From contig JAGBNT010000096.1 of the NCBI GenBank assembly GCA_017634255.1, forward strand, positions 1 to 20,990: a DNA stretch of 20,990 bases. Direction: 5' to 3'. A program made the position numbers and the translations under genes. Position 1 is the stretch's first letter. Each line of letters starts with the position of its first letter. Below are positions 14,306 through 20,990 of this stretch, one piece after another. The notes beneath the pieces were generated by a model. It worked only from the letters and a program-made list of their open reading frames with translations, made no database searches and was not told the origin of the DNA. The DNA comes from Lachnospiraceae bacterium (GTDB lineage Bacteria > Bacillota_A > Clostridia > Lachnospirales > Lachnospiraceae).

Positions 14306-16153
14306 GTGAATAATTCGTCAAGTAACAGTTCAAGAAGTATCCTGCTCTATTTTGCAATCATAGCAATAGCGATACTCATTATTTATTCGGTAAGCAATCG
14401 CATGAATACCCCCAAAAGCTACAGCTACAGCGAGTTTATCGAGGCGCTGAATGACGGTGAGGTAATGGGGGTGGAGATCTCGCCAAATTCCGAGACGCCT
14501 ACAGGCGTGGTGACCGTAACTCTGGCCAATGGGGCAGTACATAAGCTCTATGTTTCGGACGTATCCGTTATAGAGCAGGAGATGAAGGTCAAGTTCCCGA
14601 AATATACTGAATCCGATGTATCCAGGGAGAGCTGGCTTCTGTCCTACGGGATTCCCATTCTGTTATCCGTAGTCGTAGTGGTCGTCCTGCTGTCCATGTT
14701 CAATTCCCAGGCCTCGGCCGGCAGCGGGAAGATGATGAATTTCGGAAAAAGCCGGGCAAAGATGTTTATGTCCGGGGACACGAAGATAAAGTTTGAAAAT
14801 GTTGCGGGTCTGGCTGAGGAGAAGGAGGATCTGGAGGAGATCGTAGATTTCCTTAAAAGTCCGAAAAAATATATCGAGGTCGGGGCCAGGATTCCTAAGG
14901 GAGTACTGCTGGTGGGCCCTCCCGGTACGGGAAAGACCCTTTTGGCCAAGGCCATAGCCGGAGAGGCCGAGGTTCCCTTTTTCTCCATATCCGGCTCTGA
15001 TTTCGTGGAGATGTTCGTCGGAGTCGGTGCTTCCAGAGTCAGGGATCTGTTTCAGGAGGCGAAGAAGAACTCCCCCTGTATCGTATTTATAGACGAGATA
15101 GACGCGGTTGCGCGCCGCAGGGGTACGGGACTCGGAGGCGGGCATGATGAGCGGGAGCAGACCTTGAACCAGCTGCTGGTGGAGATGGACGGCTTCGGTG
15201 TCAACGAGGGCATAATCGTTATGGCCGCCACCAACAGGGTGGACATCCTCGACCCCGCGATAATGCGCCCGGGCCGTTTTGACAGAAAGGTCGGTGTCGG
15301 CGCTCCCGACGTAAAGGGCAGGGAGGAAATACTCGCCGTACATGCCAAAAATAAGCCTCTCGGCGATGACGTGGACTTGGAGCAGATCGCGAGGACTACG
15401 GCCGGCTTTACCGGGGCAGATCTGGAAAACCTTTTGAATGAGGCGGCCATCTATGCGGCCAAGGAAGACAGAAAATACGTGGTTCAAAACGATATCAAGC
15501 GGGCCTTTGTGAAGGTGGGCATAGGAGCTGAGAAGAGGAGTAAGGTCATCTCCGATAAGGAAAAGAAGATCACGGCCTATCATGAAGCGGGGCATGCGGT
15601 TTTGTTCCATGTGCTCCCCGAGGTGGGACCGGTATATTCCATATCCATAATCCCGACGGGGCTGGGGGCAGCGGGATATACGATGCCCTTGCCGGAGAAG
15701 GACGAAATGTTCATGACCAAGGGCAGGATGATGAACGATATCGTAGTGGACCTGGGAGGAAGGGTAGCCGAGGAAATGTTCTTCGACGATATCACGACGG
15801 GGGCTTCCCACGATCTCAAGGTGGCTACCAAGGAAGCCCGCAAGATGGTTACAAAATACGGTATGAGCGATACGGTGGGAATCGTAAGCTACGATGACGA
15901 CGACGACGAGGTATTTATCGGACGGGATCTGGCTCATGCGCGTTCACATTCCGAGGAGACCGCCGGGACGATCGATGCCGAAGTCAAGAGAATCATGAGT
16001 GAGTGCCACGAAAAGGCCAGAAGGCTTATTTCGGAGCATAAGGATGCACTTATACGTATAGCGGAGGAGCTGTTAAAGAGAGAGAAGCTTTCGCGGGATG
16101 AGTTTGAAAAGCTTTTTGACGGGGAAGTTCTGGTGGGTAGTGAAAATGCCTAA
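14306..16153 (+). CDS. ftsH: ATP-dependent zinc metalloprotease FtsH
   Basis: The 615-residue membrane AAA+ protease has two helices (about 12–30 and 111–130) flanking an outside FtsH_ext domain. Walker A is GPPGTGKT (204–211) and Walker B is CIVFIDEID (258–266), followed by the second region of homology ([18 protein letters not shown]). The zinc site is HEAGH (426–430) with the third ligand Asp503 in GASHD. It degrades membrane and some regulatory proteins as a hexamer. The start is GTG 14306, 7 bases after AGGAG (14294–14298); no ATG upstream is in frame. The protease part has an unusually acidic [10 protein letters not shown] loop where GEE-type sequence is common. It is the last gene of its group; 217 bases of regulatory sequence follow. 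Confidence 0.97.
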   Translation: MNNSSSNSSRSILLYFAIIAIAILIIYSVSNRMNTPKSYSYSEFIEALNDGEVMGVEISPNSETPTGVVTVTLANGAVHKLYVSDVSVIEQEMKVKFPKYTESDVSRESWLLSYGIPILLSVVVVVVLLSMFNSQASAGSGKMMNFGKSRAKMFMSGDTKIKFENVAGLAEEKEDLEEIVDFLKSPKKYIEVGARIPKGVLLVGPPGTGKTLLAKAIAGEAEVPFFSISGSDFVEMFVGVGASRVRDLFQEAKKNSPCIVFIDEIDAVARRRGTGLGGGHDEREQTLNQLLVEMDGFGVNEGIIVMAATNRVDILDPAIMRPGRFDRKVGVGAPDVKGREEILAVHAKNKPLGDDVDLEQIARTTAGFTGADLENLLNEAAIYAAKEDRKYVVQNDIKRAFVKVGIGAEKRSKVISDKEKKITAYHEAGHAVLFHVLPEVGPVYSISIIPTGLGAAGYTMPLPEKDEMFMTKGRMMNDIVVDLGGRVAEEMFFDDITTGASHDLKVATKEARKMVTKYGMSDTVGIVSYDDDDDEVFIGRDLAHARSHSEETAGTIDAEVKRIMSECHEKARRLISEHKDALIRIAEELLKREKLSRDEFEKLFDGEVLVGSENA

Positions 16154-16194
16154 AATTAAAGTTTACTGCTCATAATTTTTGGTAGGTCTACATA

Positions 16195-16223
16195 TTGTTG
16201 GTTTTGGGGGAAGCTATTATAAT
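16195..16223 (+). promoter_or_regulatory. Sigma-A-like promoter in the ftsH–greA gap
   Basis: TTGTTG (16195–16200), a 17-base spacer and a perfect TATAAT (16218–16223) predict a start near 16230. The -10 lies in the 22-base loop between TTGGGGG (16204–16210) and CCCCCAA (16233–16239), a perfect 7-bp inverted repeat. Confidence 0.6.
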
Positions 16224-16229
16224 AAGCAT

Positions 16230-16328
16230 GTACCCCCAATACAAGATATGGTTTAATACATATCTTAGAGGAAAGAAATACCTTCTCCAAAACAGCCGTT
16301 CACGAAAGTGGTCGGCTGTTTTCATTTA
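16230..16328 (+). ncRNA. Candidate small RNA between ftsH and greA
   Basis: A promoter just upstream and an intrinsic terminator at the end define a transcript of about 95–100 nt. It would begin with a C-rich stretch (CCCCC, 16233–16237). A perfect 8-bp hairpin follows (AAGATATG, loop GTTTAATA, CATATCTT; 16243–16266), then an unpaired region with CCTTCTCC (16281–16288), then the terminator stem. C-rich unpaired stretches in Firmicute small RNAs often pair with ribosome binding sites. A 39-codon frame (16228–16347) crosses the region but has no placed ribosome site and runs through the terminator. I do not recognise a named RNA family, so this is a prediction. It could instead be only the terminator of ftsH. 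Confidence 0.5.
16289..16328 (+). terminator. Rho-independent terminator between ftsH and greA
   Basis: AAAACAGCCG (16289–16298) pairs with CGGCTGTTTT (16313–16322). Inside is a two-base internal mismatch region, then CAC/GTG closed by a GAAA tetraloop. TTTTCATTT follows the stem. It lies 135 bases after the ftsH stop and before the greA -10. Confidence 0.88.
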
Positions 16329-16337
16329 TGCTATAAT
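16329..16337 (+). promoter_or_regulatory. Extended -10 promoter of greA
   Basis: TGCTATAAT is an extended -10 (TGN plus perfect TATAAT at 16332–16337) placed directly after the terminator. The -35 region falls in the terminator stem and is poor, which an extended -10 can offset. The start would be near 16344, giving a short leader of about 27 bases. Confidence 0.65.
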
Positions 16338-16370
16338 TACTAATTAAGTAGTAAAAAAGGGAGATCAGTT

Positions 16371-16883
16371 ATGGCAGTTAAGTCTGAAAACCTTACGCAA
16401 AGCGATATAGAAAAGATACAGGCAGAAATAGACGAGCGAAAGCTCGTAATGCGGCCTCAGCTCATTGCCGCGGTCAAAGAGGCGAGAGCCCAGGGGGATC
16501 TGAGCGAAAACTTTGAATACTACGCGGCTAAAAAGGCAAAAAATGAGAACGAGGGACGCATAGGTTACCTGGAAAGGATGCTCAAATTTGCCAATATCAT
16601 CTCGGATGAATCTGCAGAGGATGAGGTCGGGATCAACGATTTTGTGACGATTGAATTCGTGGACGACCATGAGATCGAAGAATACAAGATAGTCACGAGT
16701 ATCAGAGGAGATTCCCTCAAAAACTATATAAGCACGGAATCGCCGTTAGGTAGGGCGGTAACGGGACACAGGGAAGGCGATATATGTTCGGTTTCCTTAG
16801 ACAACGGTGGCAGCTATGAGGTTAAGATAGTTTCCATCAGCAAGAACAGCGACGACAGTGACGATGCATTGAAGACATTCTGA
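16371..16883 (+). CDS. greA: Transcription elongation factor GreA
   Basis: This is a GreA/GreB-family protein of 170 residues. The N-terminal coiled coil carries DLSENFEYYAAKK with the acidic tip residues Asp43, Glu46 and Glu49, which enter the RNA polymerase secondary channel and trigger cleavage of backtracked RNA. The C-terminal FKBP-like domain contains SPLGRAVTGHREGD, typical of the family. The usual length is about 158; the extra residues are at the C-terminus (NSDDSDDALKTF). AAGGGAG is 7 bases before ATG 16371, and the gene has its own extended -10 promoter. In many clostridia lysS follows greA; here the hybrid kinase starts 10 bases later and is likely in the same transcript. Confidence 0.95.
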   Translation: MAVKSENLTQSDIEKIQAEIDERKLVMRPQLIAAVKEARAQGDLSENFEYYAAKKAKNENEGRIGYLERMLKFANIISDESAEDEVGINDFVTIEFVDDHEIEEYKIVTSIRGDSLKNYISTESPLGRAVTGHREGDICSVSLDNGGSYEVKIVSISKNSDDSDDALKTF

Positions 16884-16893
16884 AAGCGGGCGG

Positions 16894-19800
16894 GTGAAAT
16901 TGATAGGACTTTTGATGAATAATTTGAATATACCGGCCTTCATTCCGGCGGTCATCGTATGCCTCCATATGATATTTGCTGCCCTGATCGTTCCTGTGCC
17001 CGTATATGCATATCTGCAGAACAGGGAAGTGAAGACGACCCGGTATCTGCTGGCCGTGGCGGTTTCGCTCTTTGTATGGAACTTAGGCTATGCCCTCGGC
17101 TATATATTTGCGGGCTCCTTTGTGGTAGTCGGCATTATAAGGCTTATAGCAGAGGCCGGCATGATAGGCTTTTTTGAATCCTGTGTTTATTACGTAAGAG
17201 AGATAACTGCGGATAAGTACAACGCTCCGTATTGGATGAGCACCCTGCATAAAATCGTCCTTACGTTGCTGTGGCTGTTTTTCGGGGCAAGAGGAATTCT
17301 CTATCCCTTCGGACCTGACAGGGCGGAGATATATTTAAGACTTGTCAGGTTATTCAGACTTCCTGCTGTAATATTTATGATAGCAATCATGGCGTATATT
17401 GCCCGTTTGAGCGCTGAATGGAGGTCCAAGGTAAGGTATAAGCGGGGACTGGCGATAGTGCGGATGCTTGGGGATTTTTCCGCCCTGATGATAGTTGCGG
17501 CAATTTTGGATATCGTATTTCCCGGGGGATATTTGGTCGACATCTACAATTTCAGCGCCTTTATGGGGGCGCTGGCCACGATACTTTTGACGGTCGTAAC
17601 TATTTACAGTATCCGGACATCTGTAACCATGGCTAATGCAACCACGGCGCTTAAAGGAGATATTCCCACTCCTCTTTTTATAATAGCAGGGGAAGAGACC
17701 AAAATCATGGCGTTGAATAATGCCGCGCTCAGATTTCTGGGCAAGGCGGAGGAAGATATAAAGGGACACAGTATGTCCGAATTTTTCGACACCTCCATAG
17801 ATGAGGCGACGGCCATGAGACGCTCGTTTGACGAGACTAAATACTATTTTGATAAGGGTACGGTCAGGGGAGCGAAGAAGCCCTGCCGCTTTGTGACCAA
17901 CAATATCCATGACGCCTTTGGTGACCCTTTTTGCGCGGTGACCTTTGTCTATGATCTTTCCAGCGAGGAGGAGATGATAGAGAGGCTTAAGGAGAGCGCG
18001 CAGTCGGCCGAAAGAGCAAACAGTGCGAGGGGAATGTTCCTGGCTAATATGAGCCATGAGATACGAACTCCGATGAACGCTATCATAGGAATGGCGGAAA
18101 TCGGACTGAGGGATTCGACTGAGCCGCAGGTCCAGGAGGAGCTGCAGCAGATAAAGTCAGCCGGAAACGGACTTCTGGAGATTATAAACGACATCCTCGA
18201 TTTCTCAAAGATAGAGTCCGGGACACTGGAGATAGTCAATGCGGAATTTGAACCGCTCCTGATGATAAACGACCTGGTAAATATCGTCAGACAGAGGTTT
18301 CATGATAAGCAGCTCGAATTCATTGTCAGGATAAATCCCCACTTCCCTTCGAGGGTGAGGGGAGACGAGGGCAGGATAAAGCAGGTATTGCTGAACATCC
18401 TCAATAATGCTCTAAAATATACAGATGAGGGCTGCGTAAAGCTAACGGTGGATTTTGAAAACCAGGATAACTGTATCCTGATGCAGACTGAGATAGAGGA
18501 CAGCGGTATAGGTATCAAGGAGGAGGAGCAGGAGAAGCTCTTTAAATCCTATCATCAGCTGGATGTATATAAAAACAGGAATAAGGAAGGCACGGGACTG
18601 GGCCTGTCCATATCCAAGAGACTGGTGGATCTGATGGACGGAGCTATAAACGTAAGCAGTGTTTACGGGGAAGGTTCGACCTTCTCAATAACCATACCGC
18701 TGGAGGTGACGGACTATGCCGAGTGTATCTCGGTCAACAAGCCGGCGGAGATACAGACGGCAACCTTCTTAAAGCCCTCCAGGTCAGAGGAGGCCTTCAG
18801 GCAGCTTCTTAAGGATATAGGTATCAGAAGGGATATACAGTGTACCTATCCGCCTGACGTTATGAAAGCAGTAAAGAGCGGCGCAAAATTTGTTTTCATA
18901 GATGAAGAGTTCCTGAACCGTGAGCATATGGATCTCTCTGGGGCTTACCAGGATGTGAAGGTCATAGCGGTCACCAATTCCGCCGAAAAATATGGAGAGA
19001 AGCGATATATCTGCATGCAGCGGCCTGAGTTCGGAATGAAGCTCATGTCGATATTTGGCGGGGAGAAGATGACCGAGGAGGCCAGAGGGAAGTCAGCGGG
19101 CTATAATTATAATTTCAAGGCTCCCGGCGCAAGAGTTTTGATAGTAGATGACAACGCGGTAAATCTTTCCGTGGCCGAGGGGCTGCTGAAGCCCTTTGAG
19201 ATACAGGTGGATACTATCCAGAGCGGCGAGGAGGCTGTGAAGATAGTAGGCGAGACCAGGTACGATATCGTCTTTATGGACCATATGATGCCGGGAATGG
19301 ACGGGGTCGCCGCAACAAGGTATATCAGAGAGGATATGGGCGACAAGGAGCTCATTATAATCGCCCTTACGGCAAATGCGATAAGGGGTACGGATACTCT
19401 CCTAAAGCAGGTCGGAATGAATGACTTTATCGCCAAGCCCATAGATATGGAGGATATGGCCGCAAAGCTCAGAAAATGGCTGCCTGCTGAAAAGATCGTC
19501 GAAGCTGAGGGCGAGATAAAGCAGGTGGACCCGGAGGTTCCGGAGATATTAAGAAGGCTGGATCCGAAGGATATAGATATAGAACAGGGGCTGACCTATA
19601 CGGGAGGAGACCCGGACACCTTTATCTTTACCATCAAGGTGTACAGAGAGGAGATTGAAAACAACATCGCGCTCATGGAAAGGGCGATAGAGCAGGAGGA
19701 TGTCAGGGACTTCACTATCCGGATCCATGCGCTAAAGAGTGCGTCAAGAAGCGTTGGTGCTTCACAGCTGGCCGATGCTGCCCTTAAGCTGGAGATGAGC

Positions 19801-20166
19801 GGCAAGAATGACGACCTGGATTTTATACGCCGGAATGCCCCGAGGACACTTGCGCGCTACAGGGAGTATCTGGATATTTTAAAGGATTTCGTCGACGAAA
19901 AGCAGGATGAGGACAGCGATAAAAAGGCTCCGCCACTGAGCGTGGATGAGTTTGAGCAGAATCTCGTGACTATCAGAACGGCTGTAAATGACTTTGATAT
20001 TGATGTGGCTTTGGAGAGTATAAACTGGATAAAAAAACACAGGATGAGAAATGACTCCGAGGAGAGGCTGATATCAAGGCTGGAGAGGCTGGTCGAGGAT
20101 CTGGAGTACGAGGACAGTATTATGCTCATAGATGAATATTTTAAAGAAGCAGGAAAAGGCAAGTGA
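16894..20166 (+). CDS. Hybrid sensor histidine kinase with PAS, pseudo-receiver, receiver and Hpt domains
   Basis: This 1090-residue phosphorelay protein has a seven-helix-like membrane sensor region (about 13–245), a PAS domain (about 252–362), and HisKA with MSHEIRTP (phospho-His388). The HATPase has an N box near Asn501–Asn505, DSGIGIK and GTGLGLSI. A degenerate receiver follows (about 623–725) with FVFIDEEF around Asp670 but no N-terminal acidic pair. A full receiver comes next (VDDN 751–754, phospho-Asp796 in FMDHMMPGMDG, Lys in AKP), then an Hpt domain (HALKSASRS, His945). The last ~90 residues are helical and charged with no family I recognise. It contains no DNA-binding domain, so output must pass to another protein. 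The signal is unknown. The start is uncertain: GTG 16894 lacks a spaced ribosome site, and ATG 16915 has AGGA 6 bases before it. It overlaps azlC by 4 bases. Confidence 0.95.
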   Translation: MKLIGLLMNNLNIPAFIPAVIVCLHMIFAALIVPVPVYAYLQNREVKTTRYLLAVAVSLFVWNLGYALGYIFAGSFVVVGIIRLIAEAGMIGFFESCVYYVREITADKYNAPYWMSTLHKIVLTLLWLFFGARGILYPFGPDRAEIYLRLVRLFRLPAVIFMIAIMAYIARLSAEWRSKVRYKRGLAIVRMLGDFSALMIVAAILDIVFPGGYLVDIYNFSAFMGALATILLTVVTIYSIRTSVTMANATTALKGDIPTPLFIIAGEETKIMALNNAALRFLGKAEEDIKGHSMSEFFDTSIDEATAMRRSFDETKYYFDKGTVRGAKKPCRFVTNNIHDAFGDPFCAVTFVYDLSSEEEMIERLKESAQSAERANSARGMFLANMSHEIRTPMNAIIGMAEIGLRDSTEPQVQEELQQIKSAGNGLLEIINDILDFSKIESGTLEIVNAEFEPLLMINDLVNIVRQRFHDKQLEFIVRINPHFPSRVRGDEGRIKQVLLNILNNALKYTDEGCVKLTVDFENQDNCILMQTEIEDSGIGIKEEEQEKLFKSYHQLDVYKNRNKEGTGLGLSISKRLVDLMDGAINVSSVYGEGSTFSITIPLEVTDYAECISVNKPAEIQTATFLKPSRSEEAFRQLLKDIGIRRDIQCTYPPDVMKAVKSGAKFVFIDEEFLNREHMDLSGAYQDVKVIAVTNSAEKYGEKRYICMQRPEFGMKLMSIFGGEKMTEEARGKSAGYNYNFKAPGARVLIVDDNAVNLSVAEGLLKPFEIQVDTIQSGEEAVKIVGETRYDIVFMDHMMPGMDGVAATRYIREDMGDKELIIIALTANAIRGTDTLLKQVGMNDFIAKPIDMEDMAAKLRKWLPAEKIVEAEGEIKQVDPEVPEILRRLDPKDIDIEQGLTYTGGDPDTFIFTIKVYREEIENNIALMERAIEQEDVRDFTIRIHALKSASRSVGASQLADAALKLEMSGKNDDLDFIRRNAPRTLARYREYLDILKDFVDEKQDEDSDKKAPPLSVDEFEQNLVTIRTAVNDFDIDVALESINWIKKHRMRNDSEERLISRLERLVEDLEYEDSIMLIDEYFKEAGKGK

Positions 20167-20876
20167 GCAGAGCGAAGGAATTTACGGACGGGCTTAGGGA
20201 TGCCGTTCCAATCTGTCTGGGATATATTGCGGTTTCATTTGCATTCGGGATACAGGCAGTGCTTTCGGGTTTGACAGTCTTTGAAGCCTCGCTTCTTTCA
20301 CTTTTGAATGTAACGAGCGCGGGACAGTTTGCGGGTCTTGGGGTAATGACAGCAGGTGGTTCATATATCGAGCTTGCCGCAGTGCAGCTGGTCATAAATT
20401 TAAGATATGCCCTTATGAGCGCGGCGATATCCCAAAAGCTCGACAGCAGTGTCGGCCTCGGTCACAGAATGGGGATAGCCTACGGGATGACGGATGAGAT
20501 ATTCGGCATATCGGCGGCCAGAAAGGGTAAGTTAAGCCCGTTTTACAGCTATGGCGCGATTTTGATCTCGGTCTTTGGCTGGGTCCTGGGAACCTTTCTG
20601 GGGGCGTATTCTGGACAGATACTTCCCGGAAGACTGATAAGTGCCCTTGGAATAGCGCTTTATGGAATGTTTGTTGCAATAGTCGTTCCGGTAGTGAAGG
20701 AGGACAGAAATATACTTATCGCGGTGCTTGCCGGGATAGCGCTGAGTACGGTGTTCTATTTTGCACCGGTGCTTAAGGACATTTCCGGAGGTATGAGGAT
20801 AATAATAGTTACGGTGCTTATTGCAGGAGCCGCAGCCCTTATCTTCCCGGACATTCCGGAGGATGACAGGGAATAG
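20163..20876 (+). CDS. azlC: AzlC family branched-chain amino acid exporter subunit
   Basis: The 237-residue integral membrane protein belongs to the AzlC/YgaZ family. It starts with the family pattern RDAVPICLGYIAVSFAFGIQA, then has the conserved SLLNVTSAGQFAGLG and the INLRYALMSAAISQKL segments, with further helices to the end. With AzlD it forms an exporter for branched-chain amino acids (and analogues in Bacillus). The start is GTG 20163 in GTGA, overlapping the kinase stop by 4 bases; AGGA and AAGG lie just before it. This tight coupling ties exporter synthesis to the sensor kinase. The azlD start is 66 bases downstream. Confidence 0.94.
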   Translation: MSRAKEFTDGLRDAVPICLGYIAVSFAFGIQAVLSGLTVFEASLLSLLNVTSAGQFAGLGVMTAGGSYIELAAVQLVINLRYALMSAAISQKLDSSVGLGHRMGIAYGMTDEIFGISAARKGKLSPFYSYGAILISVFGWVLGTFLGAYSGQILPGRLISALGIALYGMFVAIVVPVVKEDRNILIAVLAGIALSTVFYFAPVLKDISGGMRIIIVTVLIAGAAALIFPDIPEDDRE

Positions 20877-20929
20877 CGGATACGCTTCGGGGCCGGATGG
20901 ACCGCTGAGGTATAAAAGAATGGGATTTT

Positions 20930-20934
20930 GGAGG
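20930..20934 (+). promoter_or_regulatory. Ribosome binding site fixing the azlD TTG start
   Basis: GGAGG lies 8 bases before TTG 20943. An ATG at 20920 opens only an 8-codon frame that ends inside the TTG codon region, so it is not the gene start. Confidence 0.7.
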
Positions 20935-20942
20935 ATTTTTCC

Positions 20943-20990
20943 TTGAAGGGAAAATATATATATATTCTGGTTATGGCAGCAGTGACTTAT
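20943..20990 (+). CDS. azlD: AzlD family exporter subunit (3' end beyond window)
   Basis: Only the first 16 codons are present, reading LKGKYIYILVMAAVTY with the TTG start. This hydrophobic opening with a VTY at its end matches the first helix of AzlD proteins (which typically continue to a conserved Arg and Pro). GGAGG sits 8 bases upstream. Position after azlC is the usual arrangement for this two-subunit branched-chain amino acid exporter. The call rests on the short N-terminus plus context; the rest of the gene lies outside the window. Confidence 0.75.
   Translation, partial: MKGKYIYILVMAAVTY

Noticed and set aside
15893..15912. GAC/GAT repeat in ftsH
   Set aside because: It only encodes a short acidic run in a variable loop and is not a repeat element.
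14663..15937. A 424-codon open frame on the minus strand
   Set aside because: It is the reverse of ftsH and owes its openness to ftsH codon use; no domain is visible in it.
16228..16347. A 39-codon frame (MYPQYKIWF...) in the ftsH–greA gap
   Set aside because: The ATG is only 4 bases after the -10 box, no ribosome site is properly spaced, and the frame runs through the terminator hairpin and the greA promoter.
20920..20946. An 8-codon leader frame before azlD
   Set aside because: It has no ribosome site and no run of branched-chain codons like an attenuator peptide; it arises by chance around the azlD ribosome site.

Overview
The window looks like the chromosome of a low-to-mid GC, Gram-positive, anaerobic Firmicute, most likely a member of the Lachnospiraceae or a near relative. 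This rests on gene order (a Bacillus-type yaaO–yaaR–holB–ricT–trmN6–rsmI block, and a hup–rqcP–divIC–tilS–hpt–ftsH block), on heavy use of ATA and AGG codons, on strong AGGAGG ribosome binding sites, and on a multi-domain hybrid histidine kinase. It is inferred from my reading of the sequence; no database search was run. All 18 genes I support lie on the + strand. There are no tRNA or rRNA genes, CRISPR arrays, insertion sequences or phage genes, and no gene-free stretch longer than about 220 bases.

Bases 1–3867 hold a cell-envelope group: the 3' part of a family 2 (polyprenyl-phosphate sugar synthase-like) glycosyltransferase, a GT-C type membrane glycosyltransferase overlapping it, and a membrane-anchored L,D-transpeptidase overlapping that. 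The first two enzymes suit a lipid-linked sugar donor route; the third cross-links or edits peptidoglycan.

Bases 3870–9672 hold the conserved information-processing block: a YaaO-like PLP decarboxylase, a guanylate-kinase-like protein where Bacillus has tmk, YaaR, the DNA polymerase III delta' subunit, RicT, the TrmN6-like tRNA methyltransferase and RsmI. The spacing is tight throughout and the genes are probably cotranscribed, with a possible re-initiation point before ricT. A serpin lipoprotein (9694–11061) follows rsmI directly.

Bases 11070–16153 begin with a strong sigma-A promoter and the nucleoid protein HU, closed by a hairpin terminator. Then come rqcP (ribosome rescue), divIC (cell division), tilS, hpt and ftsH. 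The sporulation genes yabP, yabQ and spoIIE that interrupt this block in spore formers are missing, which suggests a lineage that no longer sporulates.

Bases 16154–16370 carry a promoter, about 100 nt of structured C-rich sequence and an intrinsic terminator, all before a separate extended -10 promoter for greA. This is a candidate small RNA. From greA onwards, a 1090-residue hybrid sensor kinase with a degenerate second receiver and its own Hpt domain follows, translationally coupled to azlC. The start of azlD runs off the right edge, so the sensor and a branched-chain amino acid exporter appear to form one unit.

The best candidates for something new are the ftsH–greA small RNA, the guanylate-kinase-like protein with changed acceptor-site residues, the surface serpin, the hairpin that holds the rsmI ribosome binding site, and the kinase–AzlCD coupling.
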